From: Chrysomallon squamiferum
Lineage: Eukaryota > Mollusca > Gastropoda > Neomphalida > Peltospiridae
Assembly (NCBI GenBank): GCA_012295275.1
Contig: CM022670.1
Span: 31,373,438-31,437,437 of the forward strand
Reading direction: 5' to 3'
Length of the DNA stretch: 64,000 nucleotides
The position numbers and the translations under genes are program-made. Under the pieces are notes generated by a model. The model saw only the letters and a program-made list of their open reading frames with translations. It was not told the origin of the DNA and made no database searches. How positions within the stretch are numbered: the first letter of the stretch is position 1; the number at the start of each line of letters is the position of its first letter. Of this stretch, positions 37,931 through 51,100 are shown piece by piece.

Positions 37931-39288
37931 CGAACAATCAGTAGTCGTCTAGTAATACATGCACAGACAAATATTTACTGTTATCTTTACCTTCCTTTGA
38001 TTGCCAATGTTATAAAATATCGCCATCAAAGAACTTTAACTGGTGGTGTTCTATAGAATAACAAACCTACAAATATCAGTTGCAGACCACCATCGCGAAT
38101 CAGAGAAATGCAATAAAAAAATAAATAAAAAAATGTATTTACATTTAAAGCTTTGTTAAAAAGAATAAATAAATAAATAAAAAGAAATTTAAAAAAGAAA
38201 AAGAAAGATGATTCACAAAGATAAAAAGAAAACACATTCTTTATAATTCGTCTTGACAATAAATCAACAAAATCAAATAATAATTTTATTGTGGATTGAT
38301 TTAATATGTGATTTCCTGTGCATGCATATACGTATGCATTTATATATACATATAAACGTACATACATACACTCATAAATATATATAAACACACATACACA
38401 CACATTCATATATGCATGCATACGTACATAAATACATACACCTTCATATATACAGAAATACAGAAGTTAACAGAGATAGAAAAGGTGGGTAGATTGATAG
38501 ACAGACAGATAGACAAACAATCAGACACAAAAGCAAACCGACAACTGAACAGACAAGAAAGGAAAAAAAAAAAAGAGTGTTAGAGAGAGGGCGAAAGTGA
38601 AAAAAGTGAGGAGAGAAAACAAAGTGAGAACAGAGAGAGAAGATGGTGATGTGTGATGTGCTTTACAATAAATATTAATGATCACATGCACGATTAAAAG
38701 CTGCAGTAAGTAAACACTTTAAATTTTAAAAACACCTGCCATTTTCATTCCTCTGTTTTATTTGGTTGTTTATTTGGAATCCCCATTATCCACTTTTATA
38801 GCCCAATGTTTTAGTGAGCTATATTTATTTATAAGACGTAAACGGGTAGCCAAATACAGTCAGTGTCACAGGAAGATGTGAATATATTTAACATTTAAAT
38901 GAAGAATGTTTATTGCTTAGTAGCAAGTGTACGAATATTGTGTTCCAGAGACGTTGCCACCTTCCTTTCAACAACTGAAGATTATTTTCCCTATAATCAA
39001 CTACAATGAAGCAATCCCTTTTTTCTTTAGTCTTGGATCTGACCCTGTAAAAAGAAAGGGTACCCACAGTTATGCACAGTGTGAGTGGCAGTTTTCTCAA
39101 GCGAACTGTGAGTTACGCAAATTTTTATCTGTCAGCAGTCTGTGTGATATTCAGTCAGTAAGGAAATTATTAATACAGAGCTGTTTTATCAAAATCTATT
39201 AGAAACTGTAGAAAAGAAACAGCGCCTCAAATTTCGATCAGTAAATTAATTTTTGAACCAATTTAACATATGTTCAGTGTTTTGCTAC

Positions 39289-39360
39289 AGAACTACCAGA
39301 ACAGCCGATGTCTTCTGTTCAGTGGAAAGGTCCTTATCTAGAATCTCTTGCTGCTAACTG
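39289..39360 (+). pseudogene. Possible hAT transposase C-terminal relic
   Basis: One frame reads TADVFCSVERSLSRI, which resembles the conserved E-R-x-F-S motif of the hAT dimerisation region (usually S-A-x-V/A-E-R-x-F-S), and then hits a stop. Preceding sequence (38927-39202) has a 91-codon frame in a different register. If real it is a heavily decayed fragment. Confidence 0.25.
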
Positions 39361-42300
39361 ATAGGAAGAGTCCACTGAAACAAAAGGGAAAAGTGATATG
39401 TTCAAATTGTGTCCTCTGATTTTGATGATTCATGTTATGTCAGTAATCAGTATTGTTCATATGAAATCTGTTTATAAATACTAGTTATCATTTTAATGGA
39501 AATTAACTACATTGTACATGTTTTCATATTCTTAAGTTAATTTCCTGACCTGGTCACTCAGAATTTTTTTGTTTTGAAATATAGACATAGTTAAAACACA
39601 CAAACACCACACATACATATGTACACAACACAAACATACCAACATGCACACATGTGCAAACACAAATATACACAGGACATTATATTTGTAAATCAAAACA
39701 AAACAAGAAATAATAATTTTTACAACCTTTTTTATTTTTTTATACTTTGTTCACAATAAGTTGTTCACTGCCCACTTCTGTGAGTCCAAACACAATGAAT
39801 ACATAATGATACACTGCCTACACTGTACAATATGCGTGCATGTACCACTTCAATATTAGCATATCACAGCCCTACCCACCCTACCCCAATAAAAAAAAAA
39901 AAAAAAATGTCCTAAAGCCCTGCCGACATTTCCCTTCCCCAGTTACCCCATGATGAAACTGCTAATGCTCTGGTGCCCTAGAGATGAGGTATGTCAGAGT
40001 TTTGCTATAAATTAATAAGCCTAAACTTGGGGTATAGATGGTCCCTGGACAGTGTTAAAAAGAAAACAACAATTTATAGATCGTTCAAAGCAAAGTATCT
40101 TGATAATAATAACAAGAAGGAAATAAATGTTATATATATATAATATCAAGAAAACACTTATTTTAAAAATTAAAAAATTAAATTCTGCTTTGAAAGTAAT
40201 ACTACAACAAAACACATAAAATCTTTGGTATAATCAATGAATAAAAATTAATTTTAAAACTTTCCTATTTGAGTGTAATAGAAGTTTATCTTTGTTGTTA
40301 AATATTATTTATAAATGTTATGTAAATCAAATCAGTTTTAATACTAGAATCAAAGTAAGGTTTGCCATTTTAGAATCAGAATTTAATGCTAGAATCAAAT
40401 GTGATGTGATCCTTATTCTAAAATACTTTATTCTAGAGATAACAAAAAATGTTTAGATTCAAGGGCTAAACTTAATTCTTTATAAAATAAATTGTGTAAC
40501 ACATTTAAAACCATTAAAATCAGTAGTGAAGAAATATGCTAAATACTAATTAATTATTATTTGTTAATTTATTATTATAATTTAATATTATTTCTTTCTT
40601 AATCTTCATTTTCATTGTTCATATTTATTATTTTTACTTGTTAATTAATATTATTTCTTTCTTTCTTCATTATTATTTCTTTAACTGATCTTAAACCTGA
40701 ATACACCAGTCCAGGAACACATTCAAATCTTTGGTTTTAAGCACTTGGGGAGGGGCAATAAAATGATCTACTTTTACAAAGAAAATTTAAACCTTAATGT
40801 ACCTGTACACAAGCTCAAACCACATATACAAACATTAACTTCCATCCATTTCATTCACACACAAACAGTTATCACCATCCATTTTCTTTTTCTTTTTTAC
40901 ATTAATATAATAAGGATGGGATAAAATATACACATTAATAACAAAGTATTTGCCGATTTCACACTGTGCCTTATGTTTATGATATAAAATATTTATTATT
41001 ATTTTTATATCACAGAATTGTTTTAAAAAAATAAGATTAAAATAATTCTATTACACATAGCTACATATTTGATTAACAGCAGACATGATTTGGGTGTGAA
41101 ACACAACAAATTTTTTAAAAATAAAACCCCAAAAGAAATGAAATGCCAAGCATATGGTCAATGTAACTATGGTAACATGACCAATAATTACAAGCCCTGG
41201 TCTAAACTGTTTCACCCTGAGAAATGAAGATAATAATCCTTTGTACAGAGGAAATACTACTGATTACATAAATGTTTAAAAACTAAGACTTTTTTACTTT
41301 CTGTTATAAATAAAATCCTAATACAATGATCAATATTATTTTCAAAATGTAATTTATTAACTTAAAGATTTTTTAATGTCTATACAAAAACAAATAAAAT
41401 ATTAAAAATAGACTGTGCACTATTTTGTACCATAAAATGATATTAAATAACAAATCAAATTTTGTTTTTGTTTTTGTTTTTTTTCAGTTCGACAACCAGA
41501 TCCCTGCCTTCTTTTGCCATGAAGTTAATTTACATATTTACTAAAATTATTATGAAACATAAAAATTAATCAAGAAAAAGCTTTCATGTATAGTAATACT
41601 TTTTACAAGACCCATTATGAAATTTCTTTGTGCTGAAACCAACAATTTTAAATTGCAGTGAAAATGAAATATTTTTGCCTTAAAAATTTTCATAAGTTCA
41701 GTTTCTAGATATAGTACTAGATCACCACTAAAGATCAGCTAACAATTAAAAGATTTAAAAATTTAATCGCTGCCATTTTGTTTTGGCTTTCTTGACTAAA
41801 CATTCAATATTAATAGAGGTAGATATTTCGATAATTTCATAATTTAACACAAAAAAATATGTTGTTAATTTTTTATTGTCAGTATTTCTTATCAGTATTT
41901 TTAAACAGTAATCACTTTTTCATTTTTTATATATATAAATATATATATTTCTTATTTATTTTTATTTTGATATTTTTATTTATTTCTGTTTTTTGTTTAT
42001 ATATTTTGAGTATGCTTCAAACAAACTATGAATGCAGGTATACTGAAATATATGTTATTTTAAAAATCTAAAATTAATAATAATGTTTTGTTTGGAGGTT
42101 TTAAAAATAATATTGCTACTAAACAAATTAAATATTCTAACTCAAAATACACATGTTTTTCATTTAAGTTAATAAATATTTTTCAACTTTGAATTATCGG
42201 GGGGAAAAAAAGACTTAAAATAAGGATAAAATATAATAAATAATAAAATATTGATGTACTATGATAAAGATCTGCTGAAATCATCATTATTGTTAAATTA

Positions 42301-42881
42301 TTTTAAATTAATAACAAATAACATTAATAATGAAATAACATTAAAAGTGTAGTTAAATACTGAACTGGGGGAAAAAAATGTTCAACATAAATATAGATTC
42401 TCAAATCTTTCCAATTCTGAAATGTAAATTAAGATAAAAATCTAACTAATCCATGTAAATGTAATGATTTATTTTACAAAGAGTTTAAATTTAAATTTTA
42501 AATAAATTTACTAACTATTCAATTTTTGTCTTCTGTATATTTATCTCATAGCTGTTTTATTTGTGTGCTGAATACATTTTTTAATATTAATTTTTAATTT
42601 AAAATATTATATATATTTTTTTTTATGTACATATATTTTATATACATATATTTCAGATTTGGAAAGAGATTATTAATTAAATTGAATAAATATTATGATA
42701 TAATTTTGTATTTATTAACAGGACAGTTTGTTCATCCATTAAATATAGGAAATTTAACACCCTGAATTTGTAAAATTATGTAATTACCTGTAAAGATTAT
42801 ATAGATAAAAATAGATCTATACAGAACTAAATATCATAGTTTACAAAAAAAAAAAAAAACACAAAAAACCAACATAAATAC

Positions 42882-43066
42882 ATCATGCATAGTGACCAAT
42901 CAGAAACAAAATTGCAAAGTTGCATGTCAATGAAAACTGAACAAATTGGTCAAACTAACATATACATTATGCTTAGTGGCCAATATGAAACAAGAATGCA
43001 AAGTCGCTTGACAAAGAAAACTAAACAATAATGTATCTGATTAGTCAAGCTAACACATACATTGTT
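42882..43066. repeat. Imperfect direct duplication of about 90 bp
   Basis: Two copies (about 42885-42966 and 42967-43066) share ATGC(A/T)TAGTG(A/G)CCAAT, AATGCAAAGT-type and AACTAACA(T)-type blocks in the same order. The second copy has small insertions. I see no coding potential. Confidence 0.65.
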
Positions 43067-43878
43067 GGGTTTATAAATAAATAAGGTAGATTTTGGTGAT
43101 GACCGAGCTATATGACTAAATCTTCTATATAACCCTGGATTGTGTGAACCTTTTTTGCATTCTGTCACATCTCTGTGTGACCTGAGTTACCCGTAAAAGA
43201 GAAAACTGTGTTCATGTCCTAAAGATCACACACACATGCACACAGTCTGACAGACACATACATACTCATTGTTTTATATATGTAATATATATATATATAT
43301 ATAATAGAATTACATCTCTCTGAAAACAATATCAACTGCTTTTAGAGTTATTTTTCCTTGTTACAGAATAATAAAAACACTTCTTTAGATGTTGTCATGA
43401 TCATTTAGTTCATCCATTTGTTCATTTTGTCATATAAATTAAATGTTTCATTTTTATTTTTATATTTATAAAAGTATATATATTTTGGTGAAACAAAATT
43501 TTCCTTGATTTCATCTGTGTTCAGTCTACTGGATTCCTGAATTGGATTTCTTTCACAATATCACATTTAAAAAGCAAGCCATGCTTACACACTCAAAAAG
43601 TTTAAAACCAAAAAAAATCACAGGTTAGATATACAATATCATCAAGATCTAAATAACTGTGTGCATTATGAAATACTTCAACACTCAGGAAGTTGTCTTT
43701 GTTGTCATGGTGTTATACAGCTATGACAACAAAACCTGTTTCTATGACAACCATTCCAGAACAACACCTTCTGATTTATCACTTGTGATTATCTGTGACT
43801 GTTTTCATGTTGATGTTGTTCTGCATTGCTACACTGCGAACACAAGCATTTGTAGATGAATTATAGAACTGTCTCCTA

Positions 43879-44126
43879 TTTATTGATCACATGATCAGAA
43901 CTGGCCAATCAAAATCTTCCAATAGCTGCCTTCTGAGATTTGCCAGAAGCTGAAATCATGAGGTGATGTGTTGGGAACAATAAGTGACTATGACACAAGA
44001 AGTAAGTCTTTGGCTTGGATCCGATTGCTGCCAGCAAGGGGAGGTAAGCCTGTCTTAGTCCTGTATAAGTCTACTTGCTAATACAGACACAGACAGCACC
44101 ATTGGCACATGGGGTTGATTTGAAAT
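43879..44126 (-). other. ptch: Terminal 3' UTR exon of Patched
   Basis: On the minus strand a clear acceptor (ATTATTTTCAG) ends at 44127, so the UTR resumes at 44126. The nearest AATAAA (plus-strand TTTATT, 43879-43884) could end the transcript, followed on the minus strand by GT-containing sequence; longer forms cannot be excluded. Confidence 0.4.
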
Positions 44127-44430
44127 CTGAAAATAATAATAATAATGAATTAATGATGATAATTAATAATAAGAAGATAATAATGATGAAATAATAATAT
44201 TAATGAATAAAATAATACAAATGCACTTCAATAAAAACTAAATTTTTAAAAGAGAATAAAACATATAAAAGAAATATTATCAGTTATTGTGTTTTGAAAA
44301 TAATTCAAAATCATGTTCTACTACTAACAAATCATATTACCAAAATAAAGTTCGAGTTTTTAGACTCAGTCTTTTGTGAACATTTGTCCAGACATGTTTT
44401 ACACTTTTAAAAAGAAATATGTTTACTTAC
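44127..44430 (-). other. ptch: Intron in the Patched 3' UTR
   Basis: The last coding exon continues only 6 nt past its TAA stop before a canonical GTAAGTAAAC donor (plus-strand AC at 44429-44430). A matching acceptor lies at 44127-44128. Because the stop is so close to the junction it should not trigger nonsense-mediated decay by the usual 50-nt rule. Confidence 0.6.
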
Positions 44431-44436
44431 CAAATA

Positions 44437-45144
44437 TTATGACTTGCTGCTTCCATTGGAATCTGAATCTGAATTGTCAAGTTCTTTCAGCTTTCTTCTT
44501 TTACTTTTAAAACTGTGTTCCTCATCCACTGAACCTGTTTCCATAAATAAATAAATCAATTTACTGGAGATCTATAACTTCTTTTGTTTTAAAAAATAAA
44601 AAGATAATAAAAAAATAATAATAGTAATAATAATAATAATAATGATAATAATAACAATAATCTAAATAAATGTTTGTATATTATAAAATACAGTGATATA
44701 CATTTTCTTTGCTTTTAAAATAACAAGGTTAATTCATCAGTTATGAGACATATTGAGCTTATTACTCTCAAATACTGTATCTTTTGAATATGTTATTATG
44801 TTTGTGAATGTAAATATGTGTACATGTTTGTATGTATGTATGTATGAATGTATGTATTTATGTATGTAAAAGTGTATGTGTGATGCATGTATGTATGTAT
44901 GTATGTACATATGTTTGTATGTACATATGTTGGTATGTATGTATGTATATATGTTGTTATATTTGTATGTATATATATATATGGTAATCTGTACTGTTAT
45001 GTAACTTACATGAACCAGGTAAAGGTGTGTGGACTTCTACTTTGACTGTTGCTGTTGCAGTTACTCTGGTGATATGATGTGATGGTGGTGTGGCTCCAAC
45101 TGGTGCAGTAGGTGTTGTCTGAAAACAGAAAAAACTAATAATAA

Positions 45145-45185
<41 letters not shown>

Positions 45186-48100
45186 ATTACTCGGTCTTTT
45201 ATGACTTTTCTCTCTTTTCAATAAATAAAAATGTAAATAAAAATTAACAAATCTCAGGAAAATGAAAAACAGCTTTATATTCAATAAATAATATTCATTT
45301 TGTTCCAGCTAAACTTTACCAGTTATATTTTCCACTTGAAAATACAAAAATTATTCTACAAAATAGTTGTAATTTATTAAATCATACACACACAAACACA
45401 CACATTCATACAGATGCACAAATAGACACACAAATACAGACACAAACACATATAAATACTGGTATAAACATGATATATACATCTGAAACAAATTAACTGA
45501 ATAATATAAAAAATAATACTTTATATTTATTAAAAGTAATATAAAAAGTAAATCTTTTTTTATAAACTACTGATTATTTTTTACATTCTTATACATAATC
45601 AACCAGACAACAAAAATCATAAAAAACTACTGTTTTAGAATTAAAATAAACTTACATATTTAGCACTAGAACTGCTGTTACTGCCTGAACCAGGTTGTTG
45701 TGGAACTGTGGTGGTTTCAACAACAATTTCTGGCTGAACAATAATTTCATGTGAAGAGTATTGTGTTGGTTCTTCAGTGATTGTTGTTAAGGAAATATCA
45801 CTGGGAACTCTGGGATAGATACGTCGCCCACCAATACGAGAAGACCTTTCACGTGGCTTTGGTGAAGGTTCAGGACTAGGTGTGGCCAGTCTATCAGGGT
45901 CATCTTTTGGCTGTACCTAAGAACCACATAAAAATAGATTTAGTAAATCAGTAATATTATTTTTATTTTTGGTTGGTGTGTTTGTGTATTAAGCAATTTC
46001 AAACATTTTATTGTAAATATATCTGTAGATTTATGCTATGTTGAAAAGAAATAAAAAATATAATTATGGCAGTAAAACAAGAGTTATTCCCCTTTAATCT
46101 TAGTCTTAGAATTACAACAAATCGGGGGATATGTGAGAATTCAAAACTGATCTTATAAACATCTTTGCACACATTTACACATGCATGCACACACAAATAT
46201 GCACACACCCAAACACACACAGACAGGCAGGTAAATACTCATTCAGATATAAATAAAAAAAATTCTCTTTATTTAAGATTTTCAAAATTTTCCAAGTTAA
46301 GGAACAGATTTTTATAAAATGATTACCTCTCCATTTGGTCCAAAAATCGCCAGCAGAACAGGTAACAATAGCAACCCATTAAATAATCCTATCACAACCA
46401 AACCAGCCAAGACATTAAAAAAATATCTGAAAAATAAAATAAATAAAAATAAATAAATAAATAAATAATAAACACAGGCAGAGAAATTAACATTTTATCT
46501 GTTCTATTTAAGTGTAGTTGAAATACAGACTGCTTGATTCACTGAAATAATAATAATAACAATTATGATAAAAATAGAGTAACAGTAACAATAACAACAA
46601 TAATAACAATAATGAAAATATACATTCACAGAAACAAAAACAAAAATATTTTTTTTTTCAGCTTGGATTGTTTTTATAATGGAGGTTAAAATTTTCCTTT
46701 CAGTAAAACTTTTCTTATTTAGTTTTAATTTTTATATTTTGTTTTATTTTAATTTGTTTCTTTATGATTATGATTATTTTGTTTGTTTGTTTGTTTTGTT
46801 TTATTTTATTTTGTTGTGTAATATCTAATTCAACCACAACATCTGAAAACCCACAATTCGGTTTTTTTGTGTTTTTTTCCCCTTTCCCTTTCCTCACATC
46901 TGGTAAAACAGCAACATGACTGTTTTTCCTATCTCCATTTTAGAAGAGTCTCCATAAAAAGAATTGTTAATATCCAACACTTGGGAGTTTCCCACTGAAC
47001 CCCAAGGCCCTGAGCTTCAGCCAATGGCCTGAATGACTGGTTCAATTAATTGAATGAGCCACCCATAGAGAAACTGGGTGTGGAACTTAACACCTCCCTA
47101 TCTTCCTGTTACAACTCTGCTGGTGTCATTGTTAGCTTTTTTAATTTTTAATTTTTTTTTCACTGTGTCAATTACTGGCAGGCTAGGTATAGGATATATA
47201 ATGGGTTTTTTCTTACTTCTTCTTGTTTCCCCTCTTTCTGTTTTGACAATAATACGAGGAGACAGGTAACATAAACTGTTGTGGTTATGTACACAGTGTG
47301 TACCACCATTCAGACATGACCAGAAGAAAAAAAGTACATATATACATACAAACATATTGATTTTATATTTATATTTATATTCATATAGTGGAGATGGCAA
47401 GTGTTAATTTTACATGAGGAAATATTACTGGAGATATTAAATAACTGAATTAAAGTAAAACACTGGTAATAAAAAACAGTTAAATTGTCAACCCAGTGTT
47501 TGTATGTTTCTTGTGTAAAAAACAAAAACTATTTTTTCTATATGAAAACCAGTCTGACAAGAACAGAGGAAGATGACATGACAGTCATAACAACAATATA
47601 TCTAAAGAAATAAAACAAATTAAACAAATTATAAAGCATATTACAGTATATTTGTTATAGAACTTATGAAATGTATTTTAGGATATATATCGTCTACAAA
47701 ACAATATAACTTAAAAAAAGAAAAATGGTTGCTAGAGACTGGTTTGATTCATGGAAGGTTTTGTTCTTACAAGACAAATTTCTTGTTAATATTTTCCCTA
47801 CACTAAACTGAAACAGAATTGTTTATGTAAAACTTGCCCTGAAAATGGGACATCCTAAAGATATCATCACTGTGAATGTGAAAAATTACAAGTAAAGCTT
47901 CGTAATATTTTATTTATTTATTTCTTCATCATCATCATCATTATTATTATAAGTAATATTCATACTCAGCCAGACCTTTTTATAATTGTTTACCTATACA
48001 TCAGATGTTGAGATGTTGCTGGAATGGGCAAATGTACAACAATGACAATAAGTATGATTAATCCAGTGACCCATTAGTTCTCAGTTTATCACTTTTACTG

Positions 48101-51100
48101 TGCACAAACAATTAAACATGGTTTATCTGGTTTAATTTTCACCTCATTTAAATGTTTACATTTATCTACATTTTTTCACATGTATCTGATGATGGTATTT
48201 TTTGGTGAAGGAGCAGGTTACATTTATCTCAGATACAGATAATATTTGTATATGTGAGAACATACACCAAACTTGACCATATTTGTATAACTGAAAAAAA
48301 TAATGTAAAAATTCTGAAATGATTTTTCAACATCTGAGTATATCTAGCAAAACCTTATACTGAAGTATACAATGTAACTCAAAATATACTTCAGAAACTC
48401 AGAAACTTCTCTATATCTTGAAACATATATTGAAATTGATAATATACATCATAAACTCAAATGGATATATTTATTACTTCATAGTGAAGCATATACTGAA
48501 ACTAAGAACACACCTAAGAAACATGTAAAATTGGATAACTTCAGTATATTTACCAAAACACAGTTTTACAATGAAGTTTATATTGAAACTAAGAGCAGAC
48601 ATCAGAAATAGGTAATATTTGTATTTTTCAGTGCATCCACCAATTCACAATTCTTGCTGAAATATATATAGTCAGTAAAAACAAAAACTCATTAATATTT
48701 CAGTATATTTACTAATTCATAGTTCTATACTGAAGTACATAATGGTAACATAGAGACTGGGATAATACTTCAAATACATCTACCAGCATCACAACTGTGT
48801 GCAATGAAACTGAGAAGAGAATAAAAAGTACACACTTGTCCAAACAGGCAGTATGACAGTGACGAGAGCCAGTCTGGACTGGAGCAGTAAACATGGTAGA
48901 CATATTTATTTAGAAAAGAGAACCATCTTATCTATACTGCCATCTCAGACCACACGCAGCTTTTCTTTAATACTGCTATAAATGCCAATTGGTGAAAAGC
49001 AGATCAGATTATATACCAGCATTTCTTTCAGGACTAGTTTGCTTGGCCAAAAATAGTTACCTTTTTTCACTCTCTTTTTTCTTTTTTTTTTTCTTTTTTT
49101 CTCCTCTGACTCTCTATTCTTTTTCATTTTTTTAAAAATGTTTTTAAAATTTTATTTTTTAAAGCAGTTAACTATCTGTAATTCTGTCCTCAGGTTTGGG
49201 AATTTCCTTCTTTTTTTTCTTCTTTTTTTTGAACTGTAAAGTATGGATAGAACAGAAATGCCACACACACAAAGCAGTTTGTTGCCTGAGAGGCCAGGAT
49301 TTCAAATGAACACAGAGAGTTGTTGTAGATTAAACATATGGTGTATTTGCAATTGTTTCCTCTGAGTGAAATGGTTAAAAACCTGCTGCAGGTTTAGCAA
49401 TTCTTGAAAGAATGTTTTGTGCATGGGAGTTGTTTGTTGTTTATCAGGAGCTCAAGTTGGAAAATCACTTTAGAATTTCTTGCTTAATGTTGGAGAAAGG
49501 CATTAAATAAGACTAATGTGCCTCCATTTTCACAATCATGACACTTTAATGGGGTTCGTGAATAAAATCATATACAATTGTTTAATTCTTCTGTCTTTTT
49601 TCTTTTCATTTTTTGCAAACAAAGATAATCTTTTGTGTATTCAAAACATTAAATACTTACATTAAATAACGGAGTATTTAATCTTTATTATTTTTTTAAA
49701 ACGGCTGTTTTAAATTTTCTTCTTTTTTTTTTTAAATCCATGAATCACTGTTTTTTTTTTTTTTTCAAGAAATACAAAGATTTAAAGATTAAGACAGAAG
49801 AAAATAAAAATGTTTTATAAATATTATTATGAGGAAATATAAAAGATTTGCAATCAAGCAATAAACTTTAAATACTGACAGTTTTTTTCATAAGATAATA
49901 GTTGCCATTTTAAGTTTTAATGAAAATATATAAAGACTGTTTTTTGGTGGTTTTTTTATATAAAATGCTATAACTGGCATTCTGAACTACATTTCAAATT
50001 CTCTTTGAAAAAGTTCAGGAAAAAGGAATTATTGTTAAACTTTATTTTGTCAGTTTTCCTAAAATATTGTTATATTTATCATTATTATTATTATTATTAT
50101 TATTTCACCTATATATATATTATTATTATTTGATGCTTGATGTTGTAGTAATGATAGTGGTTGTGATAGTAGTGGTAGCAGTGTTACCAGTAGCAGCAGT
50201 AGTAATGATTGTGATGTTAGTAGTAGTGACAATGGTGAGTTGGTGATAGTAGTAGCAATAGCATATGTAGTAATCATAATATTAATATTTTAAATAATTA
50301 TTATTTATTATTATATTATTACTTATAGTATACAGAGTAAGAAAAGAAAAAACTTCCAGTAAGTCTCTTGTTAGGTACTGAGTATTGTAAGTGTTTAGAC
50401 AAAATGGCTGAATCAGATAATCATCATTGTGATATTTCACTCTTCTGGAATTCTTGTTTGACCTCTTTCTGTACGAGTATCAAAATAATGCTCTTAACTA
50501 ACAAGACTGGGAAATTGCTTAAGTAATCTTGTTGAGCATACACTTTATTAGAGTTGTAGGTATGTAAATGAATGACTGGGTTGTTTATTAATGAAATAAA
50601 TTAATTAACATATATATTTTCTTTATTTATTTTGATAATAAATCCTATTGCTTTTCATCATTGTTTTTTTTATATTTATATTTATATATATATATAATCT
50701 TTGTTTCTGTTTTGTTTTTTTGTGCTATTATTTTTATTACATGTAATATCAACAACAAAACAAGAAGAAACGCAAGTAGACAATTACATATCAAAGATAA
50801 AGAATCATGGTAAGTGCTGACAAGTCTAGGGGCTAATTATTAAAGTGTTTTTTTCACCAATCAAATGCAGCAGGTTTTTTTAATTACATCATATATTACA
50901 TAACAATCATATATTTAACACATAAAACATGCTGAGATATAAAAATATTCATTCATTTACTTATACTAGGAATACTATGATTAACTCACATTCAACAACT
51001 GAACAATAAGGGTCAACACTAGGTCAAAAAAAAAAAAAAAAATGAAGTAAAACCATGGCAAATCATTGCCAAACCAAAGCTATTTTACTTTTTTTTGAAA

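Larger units (their letters stand above)
33488..42881. other. Intergenic region between the convergent peptidase and Patched genes
   Basis: Mostly AT-rich DNA with (AT)n at about 34500-34522, (TTA)n at about 35309-35364, and GATA/CATA patches near 38300-38520. I find no convincing gene. Two patches are less AT-biased: 34600-35050, and 37100-37950 which carries Gli-type motifs. The 3' UTR of Patched may extend into the right end of this region. Confidence 0.5.
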
